Shown piece by piece: positions 7,322 through 15,751 of a stretch of 16,943 nt of DNA. How positions within the stretch are numbered: the first letter of the stretch is position 1; each line of letters starts with the position of its first letter. Source of the stretch: Pseudomonadota bacterium (lineage in GTDB: Bacteria; Pseudomonadota; Alphaproteobacteria; Rhizobiales; Rhizobiaceae). The stretch spans positions 1 to 16,943 of the forward strand of contig JAEYTV010000144.1 of NCBI GenBank assembly GCA_023433855.1, in the 5' to 3' direction. The position numbers were made by a program, and so were the translations under genes. Below the pieces are notes generated by a model. It had not been told where the DNA came from, did no database searches, and saw only the letters and a list, made by a program, of their open reading frames with translations.

Positions 7322-7930
7322 ATGAGCCACGCATCTTACGAGCTCAAGGCCGAGGCGCGCGAACGGGTTGGTAAGGGGTCCTCCCGTGAACTTCGCCGCA
7401 ACGGTTTCATTCCTGCAGTCATCTATGGTGACAAGCAGGCCCCTCTCGCTATCGCACTCTCGACCAACGAAGTGACGAAGCGCATCCACGCTGGCGGTTT
7501 CATGACAACCGTCGCAACCATCGACCTCGACGGCCAGAAGATCCAGGTCCTGCCGAAGGACTATCAGCGCGATCCTGTAAGGGATTTCACGATGCACGTG
7601 GACTTCCTGCGCGTTTCGGGCGACACGGAAGTTTCGGTGCAGGTTCCGGTTCACTTCGTCAACGAAGAAAAGTCGGCCATCAAGATCGGCGGCGTTCTCA
7701 ACGTTGTCCGCCACGATGTGGAACTTTATTGCCCCGCCGACAACATCCCGGAATTCATCACTGTTGATCTTGCCGGTGCAAAGATCGGCGACAGCCTCCA
7801 TATCTCGGCTGTAGCGCTGCCTAAGGGCGTCCGCCCCGTGATTGCAGATCGCGACTTCACCATCGCGACAATCGTCGCGCCAGCCGGTGGTGTTGAAGAA
7901 GCTGCGGAAGAAGCTCCTGCTTCGGAATAA
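7322..7930 (+). CDS. rplY: 50S ribosomal protein L25 / general stress protein Ctc
   Basis: 202-residue long form of L25 (Ctc/TL5 type). The N-terminal beta-barrel domain (about 1-93) binds the loop E region of 5S rRNA; it contains [30 protein letters not shown], of which positions 7-20 and the RxxGxIPAVIYG part are typical. The C-terminal CTC domain (about 100-190) includes [10 protein letters not shown] (109-118 region) and the VDL-x(5)-GDSLHIS stretch. An acidic tail ends in [11 protein letters not shown], as in many alphaproteobacterial L25 proteins. The ATG has AAAGGAA upstream. The gene has its own probable promoter, a 246-base upstream gap with a hairpin, and a strong terminator after it, so it appears to be transcribed alone. 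Confidence 0.96.
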   Translation: MSHASYELKAEARERVGKGSSRELRRNGFIPAVIYGDKQAPLAIALSTNEVTKRIHAGGFMTTVATIDLDGQKIQVLPKDYQRDPVRDFTMHVDFLRVSGDTEVSVQVPVHFVNEEKSAIKIGGVLNVVRHDVELYCPADNIPEFITVDLAGAKIGDSLHISAVALPKGVRPVIADRDFTIATIVAPAGGVEEAAEEAPASE

Positions 7931-7950
7931 GTCCGCAAACAATGACTGGA

Positions 7951-7980
7951 AACCCGCTTTCGCAAGAAGGCGGGTTTTTT
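7951..7980 (+). terminator. Intrinsic terminator of rplY
   Basis: AACCCGC (7951-7957) pairs with GCGGGTT (7970-7976), and a run of six T ends at 7980. It begins about 20 bases after the rplY stop codon. This is the clearest terminator in the window. Confidence 0.88.
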
Positions 7981-8136
7981 GTTGAGCCGGAACACCGTTT
8001 CTTTACGATACTGACCCAATTGCCGGCGATGCCTGGGTCCCTTTCAGCGAAGTTTAATGAATACCTGAAATCCTCACCCCTGCTTGAGCATGGGGGTAAT
8101 CCGGCCTGCGCCGGACGGGGACAATAGGGAAGACGG

Positions 8137-10515
8137 ATGACGCGTTCCGTTGAGAACCACTTCATAACGATTATCTCAGGGGCTCTTCTGATCGTCGTCG
8201 CGCCCTTGTTCACGTTGTTTCTGGCGCTTTCATCTCAGCAGGCGATGCGAAATCTTGAGGAACAGGTGAACGTCCTGTTGCTCACCAATTCCAGAGCACT
8301 CGGCAAGCCGCTGTGGGAACTGGATCTCGAAAGCATCCAGCAGGTCGCTGCCACGCTCTCGGCCGAACCCGCAATCGTCGGGGTTTCGATCACCGACAAC
8401 ACCGGCAAGCTGAACATCTCCGAGGTCAAGGGAAATCCGGCAGATTTCCGCGGACTCGAATCCATTTCGGAGACCGTCTACTACAAATCGCCCCAGGGCA
8501 CTCGCAACGTTGGCGATGTCACCGTCTACGTACACGAACTTGGGTGGTTTTCGGCGCTGCACCAGATGGAGTTGGCGTTCATTTCCATCTTTGTCGTTGC
8601 CATCCTGACCGTATTCGGCGCAGCGATCCTCGGCAATCGCGTCATGGTCATCAAGCCCTTGATGCGGCTGACGGCCGCTATCGAGGCGACCCGGCGTCTC
8701 GGTTCCCGTCACCATGTGGACTGGCGCTCGAACGACGAGATGGGCCGGCTGGCAAAGAGCTTCAACGAAATGCAGACGCTTCTCGAGCGCGAGGAGCGCG
8801 AATTGAAGCGGGCGCATCAGCAGACCACCGAAATATACAACCTGACGCCGGCGATGTTGTTCTCCCTGACGAGCGACGATCAGATTGCCGCCGTCAGCGA
8901 TTACTGGCTGCTAGCCACGGGCTATTCTCGTGACGCCGTGCTCGGCCGGCCTTTCCGCGATCTCGTTGCAGACGGAGACCGCGAAGCGTATCGGTTCCGT
9001 AAAGCCCAGGCAAAATCCAATGGCCTGGCGATCGAGGTAACGGTTCGCTTCATCTGCGCCGACGGCCGTCTGATGGACGTGCTGATCGCCGAAACGGAAT
9101 TGGGCACGGCCGGAAGCGGCATGCCGGGCTCGTTGAGCGTCATGACCGACGTCACCCAACTTAAGCAATCCGAACTGCGCAACCACCTGCAGGCGATCTC
9201 CGACCACCTTACCGGTCTTCTCAACCGTCAGGGCTTCGAAGCCGTTCTCGACAGCAAGATCGCCGAGGCCGACCTCAATGGCACGGAGGTGGCATGCCTC
9301 TTTGTCGATCTCGACCGCTTCAAGTCCATCAATGACAACCTCGGGCACGCCGCAGGGGACGCCGTTCTTCGCGAGTTCGTGGAGCGAACAGCGCCGCTGC
9401 TCCAGGAGATAGACAGCGCATCACGGCTGGGCGGTGACGAGTTCGCCATTCTCATCCCTGGCGAAAGTGCGGAGCGTCGTGCAGCCGAACTTGCCCAGAA
9501 GATTGTCGACGTCTTCGATACGCCATTCCGCGTTCACGGCTCGGCCGTACGCCTCAGTGCGAGCATCGGCCTTGCCTTCTATCCGCGCCATGCGGCTGGT
9601 GCGTCGGAACTTTTGCAGAAAGCCGATCTGGCCATGTATGCCAGGAAGCGCGACGGCAAGAATGGTGCCCAGATCTACGATCCCGCCATCCTGGATCAGA
9701 CGCGGGAGCGTGCGGAAATAGAAAGCGATATCGAGATCGGTATCGCCGCCAGCTGGTTCGAGGCTCACTTTCAGCCGATCGTTGACGTCAACACCGGCGT
9801 GACGGCAGGCTTCGAAGCGTTGATGAGAATGCGCCATCCCCGCAAAGGCCTGGTGTCACCGGCAGGGATCATCAGCGTCGCCGAGGAAACCGGTACGATC
9901 GACAAGATTGGAAACCTTATCCTCGAGGATGCCGTTGCGAACCTCCTGCGGGTTTCGCGGCTCCCCGGCATGGGCTCGACTTACGTTGCGGTCAACTTCT
10001 CTCCGATGCAGTTCGAGGCGAGCCTGCCTTCACGGCTGGCGGGAGTGCTCGGCCGTTATGGTATCTTGCCGTCGCGGCTGGTCATCGAGATCACCGAAGC
10101 AGTTCTCATGCACGATAATCCGGAGATCCGGACGATCCTTCATCAGATCCAGGAACTGGGCTGTCGTGTCGCGCTCGACGATTTCGGCACCGGCTATTCC
10201 TCGCTCAGCTACATGAGCCGTTTCCCGGTTGATATCGTCAAGGTGGATCAGTCCTTTATCCGCTCTTTGACCGATGAGGCCGACGACATAGGCAACAAGA
10301 ACCGCATGCTTGTGGAAGGCATCACCGCCATCTCCCACAAGATGAACTGCAAGGTGGTCGCCGAAGGCGTGGAGACGGAGCAGCAGCGCAAGATGCTGGA
10401 ACTGATCGGGATAGACTATGCGCAGGGTTATCTGTTTTCCAAGCCGCGCGAGATATCCGATCTGCTAGCTGCCCTGAAGGCTCAGCGGCCGGAGATGAGG
10501 TCCATGGCCGGTTAG
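8137..10515 (+). CDS. Membrane-bound HAMP-PAS-GGDEF-EAL cyclic-di-GMP enzyme
   Basis: 792 residues. Order: transmembrane helix (about 10-31), periplasmic domain (32-145), second transmembrane helix (146-167), HAMP (168-222), PAS (230-342), GGDEF (347-515), EAL (530-780). The cyclase motif GGDEF (432-436) and metal-binding Asp391 are intact. The inhibitory I-site RxxD nine residues before GGDEF reads QEID (423-426), so Arg is missing. The phosphodiesterase residues are all present: EAL (560-562), Asn620, EITE (651-654), DDFGTG (681-686), Lys702, EGVE (743-746) and Gln763. Both activities are therefore possible, with the balance set by the periplasmic and PAS inputs. The next gene, 32 bases downstream, encodes a periplasmic binding protein that could be its sensor partner. 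The ATG has GGGA/GGAAGA upstream. Confidence 0.95.
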   Translation: MTRSVENHFITIISGALLIVVAPLFTLFLALSSQQAMRNLEEQVNVLLLTNSRALGKPLWELDLESIQQVAATLSAEPAIVGVSITDNTGKLNISEVKGNPADFRGLESISETVYYKSPQGTRNVGDVTVYVHELGWFSALHQMELAFISIFVVAILTVFGAAILGNRVMVIKPLMRLTAAIEATRRLGSRHHVDWRSNDEMGRLAKSFNEMQTLLEREERELKRAHQQTTEIYNLTPAMLFSLTSDDQIAAVSDYWLLATGYSRDAVLGRPFRDLVADGDREAYRFRKAQAKSNGLAIEVTVRFICADGRLMDVLIAETELGTAGSGMPGSLSVMTDVTQLKQSELRNHLQAISDHLTGLLNRQGFEAVLDSKIAEADLNGTEVACLFVDLDRFKSINDNLGHAAGDAVLREFVERTAPLLQEIDSASRLGGDEFAILIPGESAERRAAELAQKIVDVFDTPFRVHGSAVRLSASIGLAFYPRHAAGASELLQKADLAMYARKRDGKNGAQIYDPAILDQTRERAEIESDIEIGIAASWFEAHFQPIVDVNTGVTAGFEALMRMRHPRKGLVSPAGIISVAEETGTIDKIGNLILEDAVANLLRVSRLPGMGSTYVAVNFSPMQFEASLPSRLAGVLGRYGILPSRLVIEITEAVLMHDNPEIRTILHQIQELGCRVALDDFGTGYSSLSYMSRFPVDIVKVDQSFIRSLTDEADDIGNKNRMLVEGITAISHKMNCKVVAEGVETEQQRKMLELIGIDYAQGYLFSKPREISDLLAALKAQRPEMRSMAG

Positions 10516-10547
10516 CGGTTGCGGCTTGAACCGGCAGGAGACAGGCA

Positions 10548-11306
10548 ATGATGATGATCCGTCGCTTGTTGAAGATAACGATAAAGCCGACGGCTCTGCT
10601 TCTCGCAAACTTCTGCCTTACATCTGTCGCCGTCGCCCAGCAGCCCATCCTTTTCGCCACCGAAAGCTATTCCGTGCTCAGCTATCAGAAACGTGACGGA
10701 AGTTACGCAGGCGCAGGCCCGGACCAGGCCAGGATGATCATGGAGAACGTGCAGGGACCGTTTTCCATCGAGATCATGCCTTGGGCCCGGGCCATGGCCC
10801 TGGCCGAGACCCAACCCATGAGTTGCGTTTTTGCGGCAGCTCGAACGCCGGAACGGGAGCATCGTTTCAAATGGGTGGCGCCTCTTTACACCGATCACGA
10901 CGTTCTGGTGCGGCATGCCGGTGCCGCGGTCTATCCACAAAGCCTGCAAGAGGCTAGGCTGCATACCGTCGGCACCCATCGGGAGGACTACACGGAAGCT
11001 CTGCTGAAGGAGGCCGGCTTCATGCGCATCGATCTCAGCGCCGACTTCGATACCACTCTTCGCAAGCTCCTGAGCGACCGTATCGAACTGATGCCGATGT
11101 CACAGAACGTCTATCGCATGCTTAAGGACGCTGGGACGCCTCTGGAGGAGGTGATGGTTTTTTCCGAACAGCATCTCGGCATCGCATGCAACCAGGACAT
11201 GCCTGACACCGTGATAGACAGGATGCAGGCGAGCCTTGACAGGCTCATCGCGGAAGGCGTCCAGGCACGTATCCTGCAGCACTACGGCGTCAGCACGCCG
11301 CAATAG
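10548..11306 (+). CDS. Orphan periplasmic substrate-binding protein (SBP_bac_3 type)
   Basis: 252 residues with a signal peptide (basic MMMIRR start, hydrophobic core, likely cleavage after Ala30 in AVA-QQ). The mature chain of about 222 residues starts ILFATESYSVLSYQ, then GSYAGAGPDQARMIM, and contains PERE-x-RFKWVAPLY (101-113). These follow the pattern of family 3 amino-acid-type binding proteins (xxEYPPYSY..., GxxxGxxxD, TPERxxxxxFSxPY), although divergent. No ABC permease or ATPase gene is adjacent. GGAG lies seven bases before the first of three consecutive ATG codons; the start could be any of them. It follows the GGDEF-EAL gene after 32 bases, which suggests one transcript and a signalling role. 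The ligand is not predictable from sequence. Confidence 0.85.
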   Translation: MMMIRRLLKITIKPTALLLANFCLTSVAVAQQPILFATESYSVLSYQKRDGSYAGAGPDQARMIMENVQGPFSIEIMPWARAMALAETQPMSCVFAAARTPEREHRFKWVAPLYTDHDVLVRHAGAAVYPQSLQEARLHTVGTHREDYTEALLKEAGFMRIDLSADFDTTLRKLLSDRIELMPMSQNVYRMLKDAGTPLEEVMVFSEQHLGIACNQDMPDTVIDRMQASLDRLIAEGVQARILQHYGVSTPQ

Positions 11307-11385
11307 CAGCCGATATGTCTAAATCGGTTGACTTCCCGACCGTTTCGGGTTGGTGAAGACCAGCAGCGACGAACGGACGATCACC

Positions 11386-12114
11386 ATGCTTATCATTGCA
11401 GGCCTTGGCAATCCCGGTACCAAATATGCCGGCAACCGTCACAACATCGGTTTCATGGCGGTCGACGCTATCCAGCGTGGCCTTGGCTTCCCCTCCTGGT
11501 CAAGGAAGTTCAAGGCGGAGGTATCCGAAGGAAACCTGGCGGGTGAGAAGGTGCTGCTGATGAAACCGCAAACCTTCATGAACCTGTCTGGTGAGGCAGT
11601 CGGTGAGGCCATGCGGTTCTACAAGCTGGACGCCAGCAACGTCGTCGCCATCTACGACGAACTCGACTTGGCGGCCGGACGGGCCCGCATCAAGGCCGGC
11701 GGTGGCCATGGAGGTCACAACGGGGTGAAGTCGCTCGATGCCCATATCGGAAGGGATTACCGCCGCCTGCGTCTCGGCATCGGGCATCCGGGCGCCAAGG
11801 AACTCGTGCACAACCACGTGCTCGGCGATTTCGCCAAAGCTGACCGGACCTGGCTCGACCCGCTGCTCGATGCGATCGCCGACAACGCCGACATGCTCGT
11901 CAGGGGTGAGGATTCCCAGCTCATGAACAAGCTCGCCCTTGCGGTGGGAGGCAAGCCGGACGTCGCCAAACCGGGCTCGGACAAACCCGTTCCGCAAAAG
12001 GTGCAGGGGAAGTCACACATCCATCAGGCGCGCGGCGGCACGAAGCCCTCCCTGCCCGCTACCGGCCCCATGGCCGAGATTCTGAAGAAGATGTTCGGCA
12101 ACAAGTCGGACTAG
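11386..12114 (+). CDS. pth: Peptidyl-tRNA hydrolase
   Basis: Cytoplasmic enzyme that hydrolyses peptidyl-tRNA released from stalled ribosomes. From the ATG at 11386 it has 242 residues. [18 protein letters not shown] (6-23) carries Asn9 and catalytic His19; Asn66 in the QTFMNLSG block, Asp91 in YDELDL, and Asn112 in GGGHGGHNG match E. coli Asn68, Asp93 and Asn114. The core ends near 190; the last 50 residues ([10 protein letters not shown] to KKMFGNKSD) form a Lys/Pro-rich tail absent from E. coli (194 residues) but common in rhizobial Pth. A TTG at 11350 would add 12 residues that do not look like Pth. The ribosome binding site is weak. In many alphaproteobacteria pth directly follows rplY; here the c-di-GMP pair lies between. 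Confidence 0.95.
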   Translation: MLIIAGLGNPGTKYAGNRHNIGFMAVDAIQRGLGFPSWSRKFKAEVSEGNLAGEKVLLMKPQTFMNLSGEAVGEAMRFYKLDASNVVAIYDELDLAAGRARIKAGGGHGGHNGVKSLDAHIGRDYRRLRLGIGHPGAKELVHNHVLGDFAKADRTWLDPLLDAIADNADMLVRGEDSQLMNKLALAVGGKPDVAKPGSDKPVPQKVQGKSHIHQARGGTKPSLPATGPMAEILKKMFGNKSD

Positions 12115-12180
12115 ATTGCCAGCTTGTTGCACTGGAACAAATAGGCTCCCGCGGCCTTAGCTGCTGCGAAGGAGCTGAGC

Positions 12181-13101
12181 ATGGTGTTGGATTTCGAGAC
12201 CCTGCCTTTGCCGCGTCCTGTGGCGGACCGCCTGGACCAGGCGGTGATGAGTTTGCTGGGAGATGCGGCGGCGCGGTACGACTTTGCCGCGCCATCGGGA
12301 GAACCGGCGCTGGTCGCGGCCAATTCCGTCTCGTGGCGCATCTTTAAGAACCACGTGACGCTCTTTATCGGCGGAGTGACCGCAGTCCTGCTCGAACTGG
12401 CCGAGCCGCGCGTGCGCGACGGCGTCTGGCAGCACAGCAGCTTCAGAACCGACGCTCTGACGCGGCTCCAGCGGACAGGGCTCGCCGCGATGGTCACCGT
12501 CTACGGTGCCCGAAGCCGTGCAGAAGCGATGATCGCTGGAGTGATACGGCGTCACGCGCAGGTTACGGGGACAACGACCGAAGGCGAAGTATACGAGGCA
12601 AACGACCCGGCGTTGCTGGACTGGGTCCAGGCCACCGCCACTTTCGGCTTCATGCAGGCCTACCACATTTATGCACAGGCGTTGCCGGAGGAGGAGCAGG
12701 ATGCCGTTCTTGCGGAAGCAAGACCTGCTGCGCGCCTATACGGAGCGGTCGGTGCACCCCGCCACCGCCGTGAACTACGCGAACTCTTCGAATTGATGAG
12801 CGGCCGGCTTATGCCGTCCGCCATCGTGCTGGAGTTCCTCGAGATCATGAAGGCTGTGCCTGCGCTGCCCGGGCCTGCCCGCCCGCTGCAGACCATGCTC
12901 ATCAAGGCGGCAGTGGACATTCTTCCCTCCTGGGTCCGTACAAGGCTGCGTCTCGGCCCGGAATGGTCCCTCTCACGGCTGGAAAGGGCCGCGGTGGTTG
13001 TGGCCGCGCGGGCCGCCGACAAGCTCATGCTGCCATCGCTTCCTCATATCCAGGCTTGCCGAAGGCTGGGCCTGCCCGACAATCATCTCTATCGCCGGTG
13101 A
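12181..13101 (+). CDS. MpaB / DUF2236 family protein (putative oxygenase)
   Basis: 306 residues, all-alpha. It matches the DUF2236 pattern: WRIFKNHVTLFIGGVTAVLLELAEP (52-76, with VxLFxGGxxAVLLQxAhP as the usual form), RTGLAAMVTVYG (98-109), RRHAQVTG (123-130), Y-x-AND-x-ALLDWVQAT (138-152), and an AYHIY motif near 160. The family includes the MpaB oxygenase of mycophenolic acid synthesis and heme-b latex clearing protein Lcp; for this protein neither substrate nor heme binding can be deduced. The WVHAT position common in the family reads WVQAT here (Gln150). The start has GGAG six bases upstream of the ATG. It lies 66 bases after pth and 90 before prmB, same strand. No signal peptide is evident. 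Confidence 0.85.
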   Translation: MVLDFETLPLPRPVADRLDQAVMSLLGDAAARYDFAAPSGEPALVAANSVSWRIFKNHVTLFIGGVTAVLLELAEPRVRDGVWQHSSFRTDALTRLQRTGLAAMVTVYGARSRAEAMIAGVIRRHAQVTGTTTEGEVYEANDPALLDWVQATATFGFMQAYHIYAQALPEEEQDAVLAEARPAARLYGAVGAPRHRRELRELFELMSGRLMPSAIVLEFLEIMKAVPALPGPARPLQTMLIKAAVDILPSWVRTRLRLGPEWSLSRLERAAVVVAARAADKLMLPSLPHIQACRRLGLPDNHLYRR

Positions 13102-13191
13102 GCACACCCAGTCCGCGCCGTGCGATTTCTGTAGCGCACCAGTTCCCGAGCCGTTATGGGAGCGGGGATCGGAACGCGGCAGGCAGGCACC

Positions 13192-14115
13192 ATGACGGAC
13201 ATCATCGGCGAACTCGTGACATTGCGTGATTACTGGCGCTATGCGATCTCGCGCTTCAATGCGGCCAACCTGAGCTTCGGGCATGGCACGACGACAGCTG
13301 TCGACGATGCCGCATTCCTGCTCCTTGATTCACTCGACCTCCCAATCGATACACTCGACCCGTTCCTCGATGCCAAGCTCACGACAGAGGAGCGCAGGCT
13401 CCTGGCTGAGCGCATCGAGCTGCGAGTGACGACCCGCAAGCCATCCGCCTACATCACGGGAAGGTCCTACATCCAGGGCGTGCGCTTTCACGTCGACGAG
13501 CGGGTGATCGTTCCGCGTTCCCACATCGGCGAGATCCTTTTCTCCGAGTATATTGAACAGGAGGGCTCGTCCTTCCTGCCGGATCCGTTGAGCGTGGAGA
13601 GCGCCGCCGATATCTGCACCGGGTCCGGCTGTCTTGCAGTCCTTGCCGCCAAGTTCTTCCCGAATGCCGAAATCGATGCGGTCGACCTTTCGCCCGAAGC
13701 TCTGGAAGTTGCCGGGCTGAACGTCGCCGAGCACGATGTGGAGGGTCAGGTGACACTTCACCAGGGCGATCTCTTCGGGCCCCTCGAGGGCAGGACATAC
13801 GACCTGATCATCACCAATCCGCCCTATGTCGATCACGCTGCGATGGACGGATTTCCGGAAGAATTCCGCGCCGAGCCGGCAATGGCCTTCGACGGCGGCG
13901 TGGACGGTCTCGATATTGTCCGGCGGCTGCTGACAGAAGCGCCACGTTTTCTCAATCGCGAGGGCGGCATGATCTGCGAGATCGGCTCAGGCCGGGAAAT
14001 CCTTGAGGAGGATTTTCCTCACCTCGATTTTCTCTGGCTCGAAACCGCCGAATCCCAGGACGCGGTCTTCTGGATCTCGGCAGAGGCGCTCGGCGTCAAG
14101 GCAGGGGCTGAGTAG
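13192..14115 (+). CDS. prmB: 50S ribosomal protein L3 N5-glutamine methyltransferase PrmB
   Basis: 307 residues counted from the ATG at 13192, close to E. coli PrmB (310). PrmB methylates a glutamine of ribosomal protein L3 during large-subunit assembly. Visible are the helical N-terminal domain (1-85), PRSHIGEIL (108-116, PRSPIxELI in typical PrmB, which separates it from PrmC), the SAM motif [15 protein letters not shown] (140-153), the acidic DAVDLSPEA (162-170), and the glutamine-binding NPPYV (209-213). An upstream in-frame ATG at 13156 adds 12 residues without a better ribosome binding site, so 13192 is preferred but not certain. It converges with clpS, 22 bases apart, with no visible terminator between. 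Confidence 0.93.
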   Translation: MTDIIGELVTLRDYWRYAISRFNAANLSFGHGTTTAVDDAAFLLLDSLDLPIDTLDPFLDAKLTTEERRLLAERIELRVTTRKPSAYITGRSYIQGVRFHVDERVIVPRSHIGEILFSEYIEQEGSSFLPDPLSVESAADICTGSGCLAVLAAKFFPNAEIDAVDLSPEALEVAGLNVAEHDVEGQVTLHQGDLFGPLEGRTYDLIITNPPYVDHAAMDGFPEEFRAEPAMAFDGGVDGLDIVRRLLTEAPRFLNREGGMICEIGSGREILEEDFPHLDFLWLETAESQDAVFWISAEALGVKAGAE

Positions 14116-14137
14116 GCAAAGGACGCCCCAAGGTCTC

Positions 14138-14446
14138 TCATTCTTCGGGTTCGGTCGTGAACATCAGCGGAAAACCTGCTTCCTTGGCCAGATCCACTGC
14201 TTCCTTGGCCTTCGTTTCCGCGATGTCCTTTGCGCATACCACGACGACGGCGGTCCCCATCCGGTGCGCCGTCAGCATCACCCGGTAACCGGTCTCCTCG
14301 CTCATCCTGAAGACAGCCTTCAACACCAGCGTGACGAAGTCGCGCGGCGTGTAATCGTCGTTGACGAGGATCACCTTGTAGAGCTTCGGCCGATCGAGTT
14401 TCGGCTCGGTGATCGTCTTGGGCTTGAGGGTGGTGTCTTCGGCCAT
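14138..14446 (-). CDS. clpS: ATP-dependent Clp protease adaptor ClpS (ClpS2 type)
   Basis: 102-residue adaptor that delivers N-degron substrates to ClpAP. The core [11 protein letters not shown] (24-34) carries the N-degron binding residues Asn29 and Asp30, and His61 in TAHRMG matches E. coli His66. [21 protein letters not shown] (74-94 region) is the usual ClpA-contact half. The body [19 protein letters not shown] and the ending FTTEPEE are, from memory, those of the second rhizobial paralogue ClpS2, not ClpS1. The flexible N-terminal tail (1-20) is rich in Thr, Lys and Pro. GGAGAAGG precedes the ATG on the minus strand. No clpA is adjacent, in keeping with a ClpS2 locus separated from clpS1-clpA. 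Confidence 0.95.
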   Translation of the reverse strand: MAEDTTLKPKTITEPKLDRPKLYKVILVNDDYTPRDFVTLVLKAVFRMSEETGYRVMLTAHRMGTAVVVVCAKDIAETKAKEAVDLAKEAGFPLMFTTEPEE

Positions 14447-14491
14447 CGGCCTTCTCCGGATGCTGCAATCCTATCGGGAGATCACGCCGGC

Positions 14492-14520
14492 TATATCGCA
14501 TTGGAACCCGGATTTTTCAA
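14492..14520 (-). promoter_or_regulatory. Probable promoter of clpS
   Basis: Read on the minus strand, CTTGAAA gives a -35 TTGAAA at 14520-14515, a spacer of exactly 17 bases follows, and GATATA at 14497-14492 is the -10. The start point would lie near 14485, about 40 bases before the clpS ATG. Confidence 0.5.
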
Positions 14521-14560
14521 GCGACGACGAAGTGATCGGCGATCCGCATGCTGCCGGACC

Positions 14561-14589
14561 TTGACCCGGCGATCCTGTTCCCCCATAGC
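14561..14589 (+). promoter_or_regulatory. Probable promoter of ychF
   Basis: CTTGAC (14560-14565) is the ideal rhizobial -35. After 17 bases comes CATAGC (14584-14589), a three-of-six match to TATAAT, so the -10 is weak. Transcription would start about 30 bases before the ychF ATG, just upstream of a 12-base palindrome. Confidence 0.4.
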
Positions 14590-14614
14590 CACGTCAACGA
14601 TTTATTCAGATACA

Positions 14615-14626
14615 GGGTCCGGACCC
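14615..14626. repeat. Perfect 12-base palindrome touching the ychF start codon
   Basis: GGGTCCGGACCC is its own reverse complement and ends at the base before ATG. The place where a Shine-Dalgarno sequence should lie (AGGG at 14614-14617) falls in its left arm. It could be a protein-binding site or pair between transcripts; with no loop it is a poor intramolecular hairpin. Confidence 0.6.
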
Positions 14627-15730
14627 ATGGGTTTCAAATGCGGTATCGTGGGCCTGCCGAACGTCGGCAAGTCCACGCTCTTCAATGCGCTTACCAAGAC
14701 AGCGGCGGCCCAGGCTGCCAACTATCCCTTCTGCACCATTGAGCCGAACACCGGGGAAGTGGCGGTTCCCGATCCGCGCATGCAGAAGCTGGCGGCAATC
14801 GCCGGTTCGAAGGAGATCATCCCCACCCGTATCTCCTTCGTGGATATCGCCGGGCTGGTGCGTGGCGCCTCCAAGGGGGAAGGACTTGGGAACAAGTTTC
14901 TCGCCAACATCCGGGAAGTCGATGCCGTCGTGCATGTGCTGCGCTGCTTCGAAGACGATGACATCACCCACGTCGAAGGGCGCATCGATCCGGTCGGCGA
15001 TGCCGACACGATCGAGACCGAGCTGATGCTCGCCGACCTCGAAAGCCTTGAGCGCCGCGTCGAGCAGACCCGCAAGCGCGCCACAGGCAAGGACAAGGAT
15101 GCGATTGCGCAGCTCCCGGTGATGGAAGCCGTGATCAAGCTGCTCAACGAAGGCAAGCCGGCACGGCTTCTCCTGAAGACGCTCGCGCCGGAAGAAATCG
15201 AGATCCTCAAGGGCCTCAACCTTCTGACATCGCATCCGGTACTCTACGTCTGCAACGTCGCGGAAGTCGATGCCTCGACCGGCAACAAGCACACCGAGGC
15301 TGTCGCCGCCATGGCCAAGGAGCAGGGCGCGGAGTGCGTCATTATCTCGGCCGCGATCGAGTCGGAAGTCGCACAGCTTCCGGAAGAAGAAGCCACGGAG
15401 TTCCTTTCGGCTCTGGGCCTTGAGGAAGCCGGCCTCGACCGGCTGATCCGCGCCGGATATCACCTGCTTGACCTCATCACCTATTTCACGGTCGGTCCGA
15501 AGGAAACACGTGCCTGGACAATCGTGCGCGGCACCAAGGCGCCGCAGGCAGCCGGTGTGATCCATACCGACTTCGAACGCGGCTTCATCCGCGCCTTTAC
15601 CATCAGCTACGACGACTACATCGCTTACAAGGGCGAGGTAGGCGCCAAGGAAGCCGGAAAGGGCCGCGACGAAGGCAAGGAATACGTCGTGCAGGACGGC
15701 GACGTCATTCACTTCCGCTTCAATACCTAG
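14627..15730 (+). CDS. ychF: Redox-regulated P-loop ATPase YchF (OLA1/Obg family)
   Basis: 367 residues, the usual YchF length. The Walker A / G1 motif GLPNVGKST is at 9-17, the Obg-type G2 region [10 protein letters not shown] at 32-41, the G3 motif DIAGL at 73-77, and the NxxE motif NVAE at 210-213 replaces NKxD, which in this family favours ATP over GTP. A helical insertion spans about 130-200 and the C-terminal TGS domain (about 280-367) includes [15 protein letters not shown] and ends HFRFNT. YchF associates with ribosomes and negatively affects oxidative stress responses in E. coli. I took the ATG at 14627 because [11 protein letters not shown] is the standard N-terminus; the reading frame is open far upstream but that part overlaps clpS antisense and is not YchF-like. 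Confidence 0.97.
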   Translation: MGFKCGIVGLPNVGKSTLFNALTKTAAAQAANYPFCTIEPNTGEVAVPDPRMQKLAAIAGSKEIIPTRISFVDIAGLVRGASKGEGLGNKFLANIREVDAVVHVLRCFEDDDITHVEGRIDPVGDADTIETELMLADLESLERRVEQTRKRATGKDKDAIAQLPVMEAVIKLLNEGKPARLLLKTLAPEEIEILKGLNLLTSHPVLYVCNVAEVDASTGNKHTEAVAAMAKEQGAECVIISAAIESEVAQLPEEEATEFLSALGLEEAGLDRLIRAGYHLLDLITYFTVGPKETRAWTIVRGTKAPQAAGVIHTDFERGFIRAFTISYDDYIAYKGEVGAKEAGKGRDEGKEYVVQDGDVIHFRFNT

Positions 15731-15751
15731 TTCTGTCGACGGGAGGGCCGC

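Noticed and set aside
7193..7942. Minus-strand open frame of 249 codons across rplY.
   Set aside because: Antisense to a certain ribosomal protein gene, no family features, no ribosome binding site seen.
8100..8115. TCCGGC-CTGC-GCCGGA hairpin before the GGDEF-EAL gene as a riboswitch.
   Set aside because: It is an isolated six-pair hairpin; none of the conserved features of c-di-GMP riboswitches is present.
11308..11350. Two short inverted repeats between the binding-protein gene and pth as a terminator.
   Set aside because: Five-pair stems with a G.U extension and no T tract; not convincing.
14003..14626. Open frame extending ychF 208 codons upstream on the + strand.
   Set aside because: It covers the prmB 3' end and the antisense of clpS; the residues are not YchF-like, and YchF proteins start at MGFKCGIVG.
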